Assembly (NCBI GenBank): GCA_035222895.1
Contig: JAVYIG010000414.1
Coordinates: 217,501-281,500 of the forward strand
Direction of reading: 5' to 3'
From: Strongylocentrotus droebachiensis
Lineage: Eukaryota > Echinodermata > Echinoidea > Camarodonta > Strongylocentrotidae
DNA: 64,000 nucleotides
Shown piece after piece: positions 54,201 to 64,000 of this stretch (position 1 is its first letter; each line of letters opens with the position of its first letter). Under the pieces are notes generated by a model. The model was not told the DNA's origin. It saw nothing but the letters and a program-made list of their open reading frames with translations, and did not search any database. The translations under genes and the position numbers were made by a program.

Positions 54201-57200
54201 AAAAGTGCTGAGACATGATGACGGCACTCATTTTTTTTTGCTTGTACCTCTAACATTTTTACCTCTGACATTTTTTCCTCTGACATTTTTACCTCTGACA
54301 TTTTTACCTGGCACCGTAGCAGATGCTCCTGTCGGTACGGAGTATCCGTCAGCGATGTCGGAAATCTACGGCACCAGTCGGCGATGAAAATTCCAGCAGG
54401 TGCTTACTTTTAAGTTAAGAGATCGAGGCATGACTAGATCAATATTGTAGCTCTATTTGTCCGATATTTGTCCGATTGGAGGTGAAATTTGATGTTTTTG
54501 TGGAAGTATGATGGCTGTGGTCTGTCTCCTATCGCAGATATTTTGATTGTGCCACCGCATGGCCAGTTGCATGGGGTGGCCGCAAACCGGCACGTAATTA
54601 CGTGATTTTCTGGTTTGCGGCGGGGGGTGTTAATACACACATAACATGCGGGATCGTGTATGATGGTATGTGTGCTGATGTGTGTACCCGCTGTGACCCA
54701 ATAGTTTCTAGTAGTACGTACCCCCGTATGGGATGATCCATTCAGTAAAAAGGTGAAATTGTTTAAAACTTGAAAAATTTACCGTAGCAACAGATAAACA
54801 TGAAAATTTGGGTTACCCGTAGTAATTTGGTATATGCTTTGATCGTGACGTAGCGCATAAAGCTTTGTGACGTACGCGTGCCGCAAACCGGGTGTCAGAT
54901 TTAAATACTGTAAATTACTATGGTCTGACGATAAATTAGGTTCTGATGAAATGAGTATGTATCACAAGAAAATCAAGCAACTTCAAGAGTAAAATATAGT
55001 GTACAAATAGTTTATTTAAGAGCCATCGGCTCAATATAGATAAACATGCAAACAAATGACAAAGTAAGTGATTTGGAATCACTATGAAATTAAAGTATAG
55101 GAGTATATCCTAACACTGTATATATAGTCTTATTGGTACTCGATTATATCCCAATATATCACTCCATACTTCCCGGTTCCGACACTTATATATTTCCCAA
55201 GGAAAATAGATTACCCGATGACCAAGTCATCCTTCGAGGTATAACATACAACTTCAATCTTCCACTGATTCTAGCCCGGTCCTTGCATATAAAGTAAACT
55301 GCCGATTTAGAGTTTGTAAATACCACCTGTTTCTGAATAGGCGGAACGAAATACTCTGGGTGTATGTAGTAACCCGGTGCAATGATGCATGACCTGCTAA
55401 GCCTGACCGGCGTATACGACAGCACTGGGCGTTGACTCAACGACTTGACGCGAGTAGGTTGCCTGAGCGTGCCGACTACGAACACATGTCCATTCATTGA
55501 TGGTGCCTAGGATTATGGCTACGAGCCCAGCTTGTCCCTAAAAGAATTAAATGGAAACCAAAATAGCCAACCATCTACCAAAATACCGGTAAACACGATA
55601 GCTATAGCGATGTAAATCCTAACTATTTACAACAATCATTTACAATCTCTAGAGCTTGGCTTCACTGACATAAACCACTAAAATAGGCGACATTTATAAA
55701 TGACCATGTACGGTATCTTTCATCTAGAAATTAGAAAATAACACGTATGTCTTTACATATAGTTATACAGGTATAACTTTTCAGTATAATACAATTTCTT
55801 AAACCTCATATATTCTAAGCAAACAAACTAATCAAGGTTAAGTCTTCCTTCTTTAACAAACAAGATAAAACACAAAAATCCATTATCTTGTAGTACATGG
55901 AAAATATCTTTCTCTTTATGAAATGTATGAAATTATAACCTTCCTTCCAGATAATTACAAATAAGGTAACACATTTATTTATGTAACTTACAGTTCCGAT
56001 GTTCAAACAATGATTCAAGATGAGGCGAGGGCTGATGAGGCTTCTACCACGTCGGCCTGTGCTGCCTGGTTCTTGCCTGGTCCCATAGTATAGGGAAAAT
56101 CTATGCCAGCAGCAGCATGCTTATAGCCTGTGGCTGTATCATTTACCTTCGTGGCCAACACCCCTCATTCACTCCCAAAATCAGACCAAATTCTGAAAGG
56201 TCTGACCCTCTCGAGATCTCATATGCCATCTGATTAAACCGCCCTAACTCTTCAATCCACTTTGGCTCTCTCAATAACAACCTCAACATTCTTCGTATTC
56301 CTCTCATGCCAAAACTGTCCTATTAACATTCTCCTCATCCTTTCCACACACACAAACCAAGACAGACACCTGCTCTACTAGAGACCCCAGTTAGTTGACC
56401 TAGTAAATTGCCACCAACAACATCTATTCAACTAACACCTGTCCATTACATTCTCTGCTTAAAAAGGAAATCCCAGTCACATTGTGACACCGGGTTACGC
56501 ACGGCCGCCCACCGGGCAACTTTTACGTCTTCTAAAGTGGACAGTACTGACCACGCTGTGGGTCAGTTACGTTATTTGTGCCTTCTATTTAATAACTAAA
56601 TATATGAACTCTCCATTGACGGTATTGAAGCATTCTGTGAGTAATTGCATAAAAAATAAAATCGGCAATTCGCACTGGACGGCCGCACACCGGAGCCGCT
56701 ACTCTAGGCTATAATACATTGGTTCCACTTACTAACTTGATTGAAATAATCCGTTTAATGGTCCCTTTTAAGGAAATTATGGGTCAAAATCGACATCCAT
56801 GTTGAAAATCTTGCAAGACGTGTTAAACTCTCGCTGCCGTCAATCTCATCCCTTCTAGTCTACGCCGAAGGCAAAATGATTATGAAGGAAAAACTGTGAT
56901 AACACCATTACGAACGTGTAGATGGCGCACAGTTTTTCCTTCATAATCATTTTGCCTTCGGCGTAGACTAGAAGGGATGAGATTGACGGCAGCGAGAGTT
57001 TAACACGGCTTGCAAGATTTTCAACATGGATGTCGATTTTGACCCATAATTTCCTTAAAAGGGACCATTTAACGGATTACTTCAATCAAGTTAGTAAGTG
57101 GAACCGATGTATTATAGCCTAGGCCTAATTGAAATTTGGATATGCACGAGGTAAAATGACATTTTGGGGGCATAACAATACGGCCGTGGCAAGTTTGTCA

Positions 57201-60200
57201 TGTTTGTGGGAGGGGCCTAACGGCTAAAATCTAGCCGTGATATCTTCAACGTGTGGTGGTATAGGCAGTCGTTCAGTCTCTATAACCGAGGTCTAGTGGA
57301 GCCAGACGTAGTCTCAGTGGAACAACCGACGATTATAGAGACTGAAGCTTTCGGTCTATGCCTGTGTGGCTGTCAGGGGCGGGTTCCTAGAAACCGTCAT
57401 AGTCTAAGTCTAACTTCTTGACTATCCCATTGAAACGTGTGTTATAGAATTAACACGGGTTTCAATGGGATAGTCAAGAAGTTAGACTTATGACGGTTTC
57501 TAGGAACCCGCCCCAGCTGTCTCCATTGTTTATGTTCATGTATGTTCACTGTGCACACTGTCTTCTTTAAACCAGGGTATGTGAGTTAAATGGATTCCCC
57601 ATCTAAGACTAAGAGGCCCCTTTGAAGATCTCCGTTGCACCGCGAGTCTTTTCTCCCCCTATCATAATCCCCCTCCCAGAGCGCACAGCTCGTAAATCTC
57701 ACTCCCGAAACTGAGTGACATAGGGCTCGCGAAGTGCATTGTTGGAAATACACATCGGCTGCTATCACATAAATGGCGGCGTACAGTAGGGATGAGTATT
57801 TGCTAGGCGACGATTTGGACTTTCTGACTGATTTTTAGGAAGATTTGATTCTTGAGCCTGGTGTATGGGAAGTTGGAGACCAATACAAGTTATGCACGTG
57901 TGAAATTCCATCAACGGAAAATCTCATTCGTTGCAGTGAACCAGAATGTACAGTTAAATGGTTTCATCGTGAATGCGTAGGCCACTCCAGCAACTAAAGC
58001 GTATTGACTACTAGCACTGCAGTACGTGTAAATAGGCAGCATTTGAATACATTAATAGTCAATACACTCACAACATACAAATGCACATAATCATTCCGAT
58101 GCGGTTGATCGGCAAGTTTGACAGTAGACTCACAATTTTAATTTTTAAATTATTCTTTCTAACACCGGAAAGTTGAACCAATTGTATTTTAATGCTCTTT
58201 AGGTGTCATCAATCGTCACTAAAGTACTAACTTTGAGTGTCATCAGTTGAGTTTTGTACAGTGGTGTTTGAAATATTGAGAATCAATAGCACAACTTTTA
58301 ATACACGGCCAGGGTAGTAATGCAGCTCGTGTTTCCACCCACAACATGCAGCACACAGCCCAGCGAGCACGGCGGCTTGCACGTCGCCGGCCCGTACCCG
58401 AGGTGAAAAGTGGTGATGAATTGACAACTTCTAACCCTCATTAAACCAAATGCGCAAATTTATAACACAATTTCATTTAGTTATTTTAAGAGATAAACTT
58501 ATTGACTACCTTCCTAGCTATGTACAAATTTCGGAAACTTTCGGGAAATGTCAATAATTAGAAAAGAACATGATGATGATGAGAAACTTGCATTCACTCT
58601 AACTCACAATTTCCTTGGTCGATTTCGCTGGTTCAGATGGCTACGTCTTCAGTAGAGTTATCCGAGCACAGCGAAAGCATTTGATAACCAATAGAAGGTT
58701 GCATTGTGCCATAAGTTGTTGATTTTGTATTTTATATGTTATAGCTATATACATCTTCAATGAGTATGACGTCATTTTCTTGGTGACTTGCATGGCTTCA
58801 AAGCCTTTTTTTTACGACCAAGTGTTTGGAGAGTTAGGGAAGCAGACCGCGTTGCGTAACACTTTGTAACATTTGGATCGCCAGAGGGCATCTGTGGTCT
58901 GATAAGGGCGGCTGTTGATGAATTTGATGGCTGAAGAGGGTTACACCACTTTGAATATCTTTCCCTCTGGAAATTCTTTCGAGACAGAATCTCCATTCAA
59001 AACACCTCCCTGTTTAAACTGACTGTTAGTGTTAGTTAGTGGGAACTTCGCACTTGTAAAAATGTAATTATATACACACACACGTATACTGCGCTGTGAC
59101 GTGTGAGCTGTGAACATGCTGAGTATGAGGATGAATGATGACTGTGTTTCCGCCTTTCCGGATGCTTTAAAAAAAACTTAATTAACATCATCATGATCAT
59201 CACAAACATAGAGTCTAGATCTAGACTATAGTCACTATACCAATACCATTTTTGTTATTTTCATTTTTTATTCTCATTATTCTTCCTAGTTATAGACCTA
59301 CATGATTATAAATTTCATTTATATTTATTATTACTATTCTTATTATGATTAGACTTAGGTCTATAATTACTAGTCATCATTATATTATTATTTTTATTTT
59401 TATTATTATTATTATTATTAATGTTTAGACCCTAGATCTATATATTATTATTATTATCGTTATCATATTTATCATTATCATTGTATTAACATGATTACGG
59501 TAGTAGTAACGTATTGTATTGGATTATTATTGAGCTAAATATTAAAAATGCAGCTAAGAATAAGAGCTGAAGTAGTTCAATTTACAGAGTGAAAAGTTCA
59601 TATTGCATAAACATTGAAAAATACGTTGAAATTTAGATGCGAGTTACAAGTTTTATTGTCCCTCAGAGAGGACCTAAAGCCGTCTGCATGGCTGCTTACT
59701 AACAAGCATCTATGTTTATAACAGTCAGACAAAATAACCAGCACTACTAACCAGCACTACTTTTTTAATATAAAATTGCCATTTGATTTGAGGGACACAG
59801 AAATCTGTTGATTAATACTGTGCATGTTCATATTGCAACAAAGACGGAGTAGGTATAGCCCATACTGATAGAGATGATTATGAAGGTTTATAGTTTAAAG
59901 GAAACTGAAACCCAACAAACTTTGACTTTGATAGTATTTTCAAAGAAGTCTGAATGATATTATTACTCTTGTCCACTCTGATTTCAAATTATCAGTTCAT
60001 ATAGAAGTAGTATAGTAGTAGTATTTTTATCACTATATTATTACTAATATTATTATGATTACATGTATACTTAGACCACTAAAAAAAAATCCTTTTAACA
60101 TGGTTTTCTACTTAAAACACAGAGTAAAAATTGGAAGTATCTGCAAACATTGTATATATAATGGTAGAATATCTTTGAAACATATGATTTTTTCATTATA

Positions 60201-61986
60201 ATATATGCCTTAATTCATAAATCACACTTAGGTAATTCTTCAACCTTTTGTTATTCCCAATTTTCAGCGAGTTCATTCAGGTTGGCTTCGTACTACTCGA
60301 GTCACATGGTACTGCAGATGGAACCATCAAGTGCTGTTGTCTGGGGTTACTCTGATCTGGGCGCTAATATCACCCTGGGGTTTAAGGAAAAACTCTATCA
60401 AACTGAGGCACAAAGAGGTCAGGAGAGTATGACTAATGTCCACTAATCCACTTTGATCTCAATTCTTCTGAAACGTGTAGCTCATTTAAAGGGCCCATGA
60501 CATCGAAATGCAAGTGTATTCCTGTTGGTGTGCAGTCCTGCATACTCATATTTTGATATTTAATCTTCTGAATTTGTTTCATAGAATTTTAAATATTTTT
60601 TTAAATATTTGTTTTTCAAACTTGCTAAGCTCCACCCCCATAACCTCCAGATCTCATTCCCCTTGTGACATCATCTGTCAGTCATCAATGAGCTAACTTG
60701 AGAAAGTGGTATGTATCTTTGCCGAAGTCGACCACCTGTTACAATACGTAATACAATAGCAACATACAAGTTGCTATGTCAGACATGCTGTAGCATCACC
60801 AGGAAGACAAAGGCAACGATGATGTATTGTACATATGTATAGAAGCATGCAATTCTATTATGAACGTGTGCTAAGCTGGGGGAAATTACATACCATTGTC
60901 TATTCTAAAATATTAGTTTAGTCTGACATGTCTGACATAGCAACTTATATGTTGCTATTGTTTGTGGTATTGTAACAGGTGGTCAACTTTGGCAAAGTTA
61001 CATGCCACTTTCTCAAGTTAGCTCATTGATGACTGACATTGATGACTGAATTTGGGGTGGAGCTTAGCAAGTTTGAAAAACAAACATATCAAAATATGAG
61101 ATGTATGCAGGACTGCACACCAACGTGAATACACTTGTATTTCGATGTCAATGCTTTTGATCAGAGTGACAAAGCTTGAGTCCACCTCTTGAAGAGGCAC
61201 TGAAACGATAGGGGGAGGGGTCGGGGAGGGGTTACAAGGATTAGGAGGAAAGTGCAGGAGGTATAGTCAAGGCTTTTCTTCTCCCATTCTCCCATTCCCT
61301 TTCTTACTTTTCTCTCTTTTTCTTTCTTTCTATTTTTGTCACAACTATATATGGAGTTGGGGAATGTGGACTCCATGCTCCCCCCCCCCCTATACATGTA
61401 GCTACGTCAGTATGCCACTGCTTTTGATTAAAATGATTTGTTATAGTTGTAGCAAATTACTGTTTTTGCCTATAATGCGTTCTGCGTTCAGGTTCTATAA
61501 GTTTGTCTGTCCAATTTTGAATCACATTTATAAGTACATGTCTATCTACATCATTCTAAGAACTTGTGTTCATTTCTATTTTTTAATACATGAAACAAGT
61601 ATGCAGCTATGAAGCTGATTGTGATTGAGATATATCTTTTTTTTTTTAGTGTCTTGTTTTCATTTTCAATGTCCAAAATGTCCAAGCTTCTTGTACCTCT
61701 GATGGTGTATTATGGAAATTAACCTTTGACCCCCCCCCCCCAAAAAAAAAAAGCATGAAGATCTCTTTTCATGTTCTTTATTTGTAACATATTATTCACA
61801 GCTTCTTTCACTACTGAAGGTGTATGGCGAGTGACCCTTGACCCCCAACCTCCTAGTGGCCCCTTCACCATCAAGGTGACCTCAAACAACCAAGGAGTTC
61901 AAGAGGTCATTCAACTTCAAGATGTTCTCTTTGGAGATGTGTGGGTTTGTAGCGGACAAAGTAACATGGCATTTGATGTCAAACAG
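51277..61986 (+). CDS. SIAE: Sialate O-acetylesterase, paralogue 2 (5' exons, partial)
   Basis: Three exons read in frame: 51277-51346, 60268-60417 and 61802-61986, giving residues 1-135. The first encodes a hydrophobic signal peptide (MALFGAQTLQLFCLLAFGII). The second contains FRLASYYSSHMVLQ and WGYSDLGANIT, about 57% identical to paralogue 1 by hand count. The third carries the nucleophile motif SGQSNM (Ser127) and is about 95% identical in protein. Junction phases match paralogue 1 exactly. Donors are gtaagt, gtcagg (weak) and gtaaat. Intron 1 is 8.9 kb and hosts a 6-kb transposon-like insertion starting 34 bp after the donor. The fourth exon was not found before the right edge, so the gene continues outside. 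It runs divergently from paralogue 1. Confidence 0.92.
51786..51983 (+). repeat. Minisatellite TGTCAGAGGTAAAAA
   Basis: About 14 tandem 14-15-bp units of AAAATGTCAGAGGT, with variants (GAGGAAAA, CAGCGGT, GAGGTATA). The same unit recurs in inverted orientation at 54248-54308. Open frames across it (MSEVKMSEVK-type) are repeat translations. Confidence 0.95.
52274..52596. repeat. 323-bp near-perfect hairpin
   Basis: It begins GGCAGACTAATGGGACATG and ends with its complement. The arms pair almost without a loop; the centre is GAATTACTCATGAGTAATTC near 52433. It is nested in the 6-kb element. Confidence 0.9.
53300..53519 (-). repeat. Repeat family B, copy 3
   Basis: Inverted relative to 19061 and 33824. 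It ends CTTTATCT next to TTAA (53516-53519 region). It carries a few short insertions and sits inside the 6-kb element. Confidence 0.8.
54248..54308 (-). repeat. Inverted minisatellite ACCTCTGACATTTTT
   Basis: Five units complementary to the array at 51786-51983, 2.3 kb away in the same element. Confidence 0.9.
55186..55497 (-). other. 103-codon open frame inside the 6-kb element, unassigned
   Basis: This is the longest open frame in the element. It starts MNGHVFVVGTLRQPTRVKSL and has balanced amino-acid composition (APGYYIHPEYFVPP, VYFICKDRAR). I do not recognise a domain. A short stretch upstream in the same direction (about 56025-56110) also reads openly as YTMGPGKNQAAQADVVEASS before a stop. 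Both could be remnants of a coding gene carried by the element. Confidence 0.3.
56705..57120. repeat. Giant near-perfect hairpin, arms about 190 bp
   Basis: The left arm reads TAGGCTATAATACATTGGTT..., the right arm its complement. The best-conserved part, about 56826-56920 against 56932-57003, includes TCTCGCTGCCGTCAATCTCA and GTCTACGCCGAAGGCAAAAT. The loop is only about 20-40 bp. It abuts the right terminal repeat of the 6-kb element. Confidence 0.92.
57376..57514. repeat. 139-bp hairpin related to 46-402
   Basis: GGGGCGGGTTCCTAGAAACC pairs with GGTTTCTAGGAACCCGCCCC. The central TTGAAACGTGTGTTA...TAACACGGGTTTCAA matches the centre of the hairpin at 46-402. It lies 10 bases beyond the target duplication of the 6-kb element, in SIAE-2 intron 1. 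Confidence 0.88.
57773..57997 (+). pseudogene. Broken PHD-finger fragment
   Basis: From an ATG at 57773 the frame runs 21 codons (MAAYSRDEYLLGDD...) to an in-frame TAG (57836-57838), then reopens to a TAA at 57995. The second part has YKLCTCEIPSTENLIRC, then CTVKWFHRECVG, spacing CxC-x10-C-x4-C-x4-H-x2-C, which is the first six ligands of a PHD zinc finger. The final Cys pair is missing. It sits in SIAE-2 intron 1 on the sense strand. It is most likely a retro- or transposon-carried gene fragment; a spliced exon is possible, but the stop argues against it. Confidence 0.55.
57998..60267 (+). other. SIAE-2 intron 1, right part
   Basis: Apart from ATT/TTA-rich low-complexity sequence (about 59260-59480) I see no exon. 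Two short - strand open frames (58227-58427 and 58772-58996) have no recognisable domain. Confidence 0.5.
60485..61150. repeat. Long inverted-repeat element in SIAE-2 intron 2
   Basis: The left arm (60489-60775) and right arm (about 60930-61150) are inverted. Pairs include GACATCGAAATGCAAGTGTA against its near-complement, CAAACTTGCTAAGCTCCACC, and AACAGGTGGTC/GACCACCTGTT. The left border has TTAA (60485-60488). The left arm has an extra AT-rich stretch of about 50 bp. The right end is eroded. Confidence 0.8.
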
Positions 61987-62142
61987 GTAAATTTATTTTA
62001 GAGTTTTGTATCTCTTGATGAATTTCATTAGTTCCATCGTAATAGTTGATTAAGACTGTTGCTATTTTATTTTATTTGATGTCATACAGGTAAATTTATT
62101 TTTGTTGTTGATTATCTCATGTTGAATTTCATTATTTCCATT
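61971..62142 (+). repeat. Tandem duplication of SIAE-2 exon 3 end and donor
   Basis: ATTTGATGTCAAACAG|gtaaatttatttt at 61971 recurs at 62074 as ATTTGATGTCATACAG|gtaaattta, followed by matching intron words (TTGAATTTCATTA, TTCCAT). The second GT lies 103 bp downstream of the first. Confidence 0.85.
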
Positions 62143-62632
62143 GTATGAGTCAATAAACTTGCAGAGGAAGTGGTTTTGAAATATCATAATTATCTCCAAT
62201 CTGAATAGGCCTTTACATGACATGGATTCCCAACCTAATAAAGACACTAAAACCCCTTTTATATTAGGGACCAAAGTGGGTTGAGTCGAGGCTAAGTCCT
62301 GACCCAAAAAAGTTGATATGACTGCAGGTGTCAGCATGACTTCAAATCACACCCGATGCAGCATTCTTTACCTGCTGATCGAGATATCTCCTCTTGGATG
62401 TTTTTTTTTTAAAAACAAATATGATAAGACAAATATTAGAAAGTGTGAGAATAGTCAGCATGCCTTGTGGACAACTATAGAAAGTAATGTGCATGGCAGA
62501 TGTGGTGAGATGTAAATGCTGACAATATGAAAACTACTATGATGTGAGATGCACATTGAGTGGGAAGCTATTAACCTAAAGTAAAGTATGGAATCAATCC
62601 TCTCTCAGCAGTGAATATGATAACGCTTTACA

Positions 62633-62720
62633 TGGTTTGAACCTAAAACCATCTACCGGGACCTGTGGCCAAGATCACTGACCCATCTGCATTCAGAGAG
62701 GTTGCGCTCTACCAATCATA
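62633..62720 (-). repeat. tRNA-like SINE head fragment
   Basis: On the - strand, TTGGTAGAGCGCAACC resembles an RNA polymerase III A-box and AGGTTCAAACC a B-box, about 75 bp apart. The intervening part does not fold as a tRNA, so it is a decayed SINE head. Confidence 0.45.
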
Positions 62721-62884
62721 CATGTGATGCAGCCTCCTAGCTGTTTGATCCCATATGTGCTATAAACATAGAGGCATGTTTTACTTCCATGATGAGCACT
62801 CACATTCTATTGTAAATATATGTGAAAATGCATAGTACCTCGATCACACTGACGTACAGCATATCCCCATAGGAAAGAAATGAG

Positions 62885-63206
62885 CCTGCCGCATACTCCT
62901 GCGGCAGACTTGCCGCAGATCTGCAGCAGACCTGCCGCAGACAGTCATCTTTTTCACATGCAAATTAGTTTTGCCGCAGACCTGCCGCAGACTTGCCGCA
63001 TACTCTTTCAGTATGATGAAGAGTCTGCGGCAGGTCTGCCGCAGACTTGCCGCAGACTTGCCGCAGACTTGCCGCATATACTCTTTCAGTATGATGAAGA
63101 GTCTGCGGCAGGTCTGCCGCAGACTTGCCGCATACTCTTTCAGTATGATGAAGAGTCTGCGGCAGGTCTGCCGCAGACCTGCTGCAGACCTGCCGCATAC
63201 TCTTTC
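62885..63206. repeat. GC-rich self-complementary array of TGCCGCAGACY
   Basis: An 11-bp word TGCCGCAGAC(T/C) is repeated in both orientations. Three longer units share TACTCTTTCAGTATGATGAA followed by GAGTCTGCGGCAGG, starting at 63001, 63069 and 63133. Frames stay open on both strands (RQTCRR/AADLPQ runs) because the repeat lacks stop triplets. The base composition is far above the surrounding AT-rich DNA. Confidence 0.92.
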
Positions 63207-63689
63207 ATATCCAGTACGTGGCAATAAAGTATGCATGTACGTAGAAGAACCAGTGATAAACTGATTGATACTTCATAATCGATATTGGCAATATCGATAT
63301 TACCAATTAGGTAATACCAATATATATCAATATAACCAATTAGGTATATTCTATTCTCAATTGTATTAACTCCATCACATAGATCATTTGAAGTGTATTC
63401 AATAGTTACATTTAAAAGTGACACAGGCTCGTACACATATATATATACTAAATATGTATATTTTTTCTTGGTTAGTAATCATATAATCAATATCAATCTA
63501 TCAATCTATTGCTAAAACGTGAATGTAATTGTGACATGATCAGACAAAATAATCTATTGGTTAATAATGGCAAAAGGAAAATAGAAATCACAAAAATGAT
63601 GTGCATTGTCTTAATTTGCTTAACAAATCATGATAAATGTATTTTTCTGTCACACATGTAAAGTAATAATGAATATGCATGAGATGATT

Positions 63690-64000
63690 GGTTTCAATTG
63701 GTTTCAATTGGCCCTATTAGAATTTAATGGGATTTCAATTGGACCAATCTGCCCCATTAGACTTTAAAAGGTTTTCAATTGGTTTCAATTGGACCAATTA
63801 AAGTCCAACTTCAGGCCAATTGGGGTCCCATTAAAGTTTAATGGGGCAGCACAGGCCAATGGGGCCAATGGGCCCAATTGGTCCAATAGGGACAATCTGG
63901 ACCAATTGAAACCATCTGAAGTCCTAATAAAGTCCCATTGAAACCTGTTAAAACCTATTGAGACCAATTGAAACCAATTGAAAATTCAATTGGTGTTCAA
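63690..64000. repeat. CCAATTGG-rich palindromic tract
   Basis: Variants of TTTCAATTGG and its complement are repeated many times (GGTTTCAATTGGTTTCAATT near 63690; CCAATTGAAACCAATTGAAA near 63962), with CCCATTAAAG and GGGCCAATGG fillers. The left half is broadly the inverted form of the right half. The tract reaches the window edge, so its full size is unknown. Confidence 0.85.

Larger units (their letters stand above)
51381..57358. mobile_element. 6-kb element with 245-bp terminal inverted repeats and 8-bp target duplication
   Basis: The left end starts TAGACCGAAAGCTTCAGTC and the right end finishes with the complement. The match continues inward for about 245 bp (51381-51625 against 57114-57358). 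Both borders carry the same TGCCTGTG (51373-51380 and 57359-57366). Long terminal repeats plus an 8-bp duplication resemble Mutator-like or foldback elements; hAT is possible by duplication length. I recognise no transposase, so it is probably nonautonomous. Inside are a two-orientation minisatellite, two giant hairpins, a family B repeat and one unassigned open frame. Confidence 0.88.
61987..64000 (+). other. SIAE-2 intron 3 (left part)
   Basis: No sequence matching SIAE-1 exon 4 ([18 protein letters not shown]) was found, so the intron exceeds 2 kb. It contains the duplicated donor, a tRNA-like fragment and two palindromic arrays. Confidence 0.6.

Noticed and set aside
62880-63236. Overlapping 115- and 130-codon frames on opposite strands
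   Set aside because: They result from a stop-free 11-bp repeat and show only repeat-derived Arg/Gln/Ala patterns.

Overview
The window is animal nuclear DNA. Genes are split into short exons with GT..AG introns, introns are long and AT-rich, and the spaces between exons are packed with short transposon remnants, SINE-like sequences and microsatellites. The protein matches and the repeat style (many TACATGTA-type words, TTAA- and TA-flanked foldback elements, SINE tails ending in ATT repeats) suggest a marine invertebrate deuterostome, most likely an echinoderm such as a sea urchin. The species call is inference; the gene calls rest on translated exons read directly.

Layout: (1) 1042-3341, + strand: the last four exons of glucose-6-phosphate isomerase (GPI); the 5' part lies outside the window. 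(2) 12421-26694, - strand: a complete eight-exon gene for a PIP4P/TMEM55-type phosphatidylinositol-4,5-bisphosphate 4-phosphatase of 274 residues, tail to tail with GPI. (3) 33405-50726, - strand: a complete ten-exon sialate O-acetylesterase (SIAE) gene of about 573 residues. (4) 51277-61986, + strand: the first three exons of a second SIAE paralogue, head to head with the first over a 550-bp shared promoter interval carrying two CACGTG boxes; it continues beyond the right edge. SIAE is a secreted/lysosomal enzyme and PIP4P acts on late endosomes and lysosomes, so three of the four genes belong to the same compartment.

Most striking pattern: at three separate places an exon's 3' end together with its 5' splice donor has been copied in tandem. 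GPI has nine donors spaced 43 or 54 bp, SIAE-1 exon 6 has four donors at exact 104-bp spacing, and SIAE-2 exon 3 has two donors about 103 bp apart. In addition the whole of SIAE-1 exon 5 is duplicated, with one decayed copy. In GPI and SIAE-1, using a later donor would run into an in-frame stop.

Mobile DNA: a 5,978-bp element with about 245-bp terminal inverted repeats and a perfect 8-bp target duplication sits in SIAE-2 intron 1. Three TA-flanked elements carry the same captured non-LTR reverse-transcriptase fragment. One MITE family has four copies, three of them bounded by TTAA. There are several near-perfect giant hairpins, nested insertions (MITE in SINE, SINE tail in MITE), and two odd palindromic tracts at the right end (62.9-63.2 kb and 63.7-64.0 kb). 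No prokaryotic features, CRISPR arrays or intact RNA genes were found.
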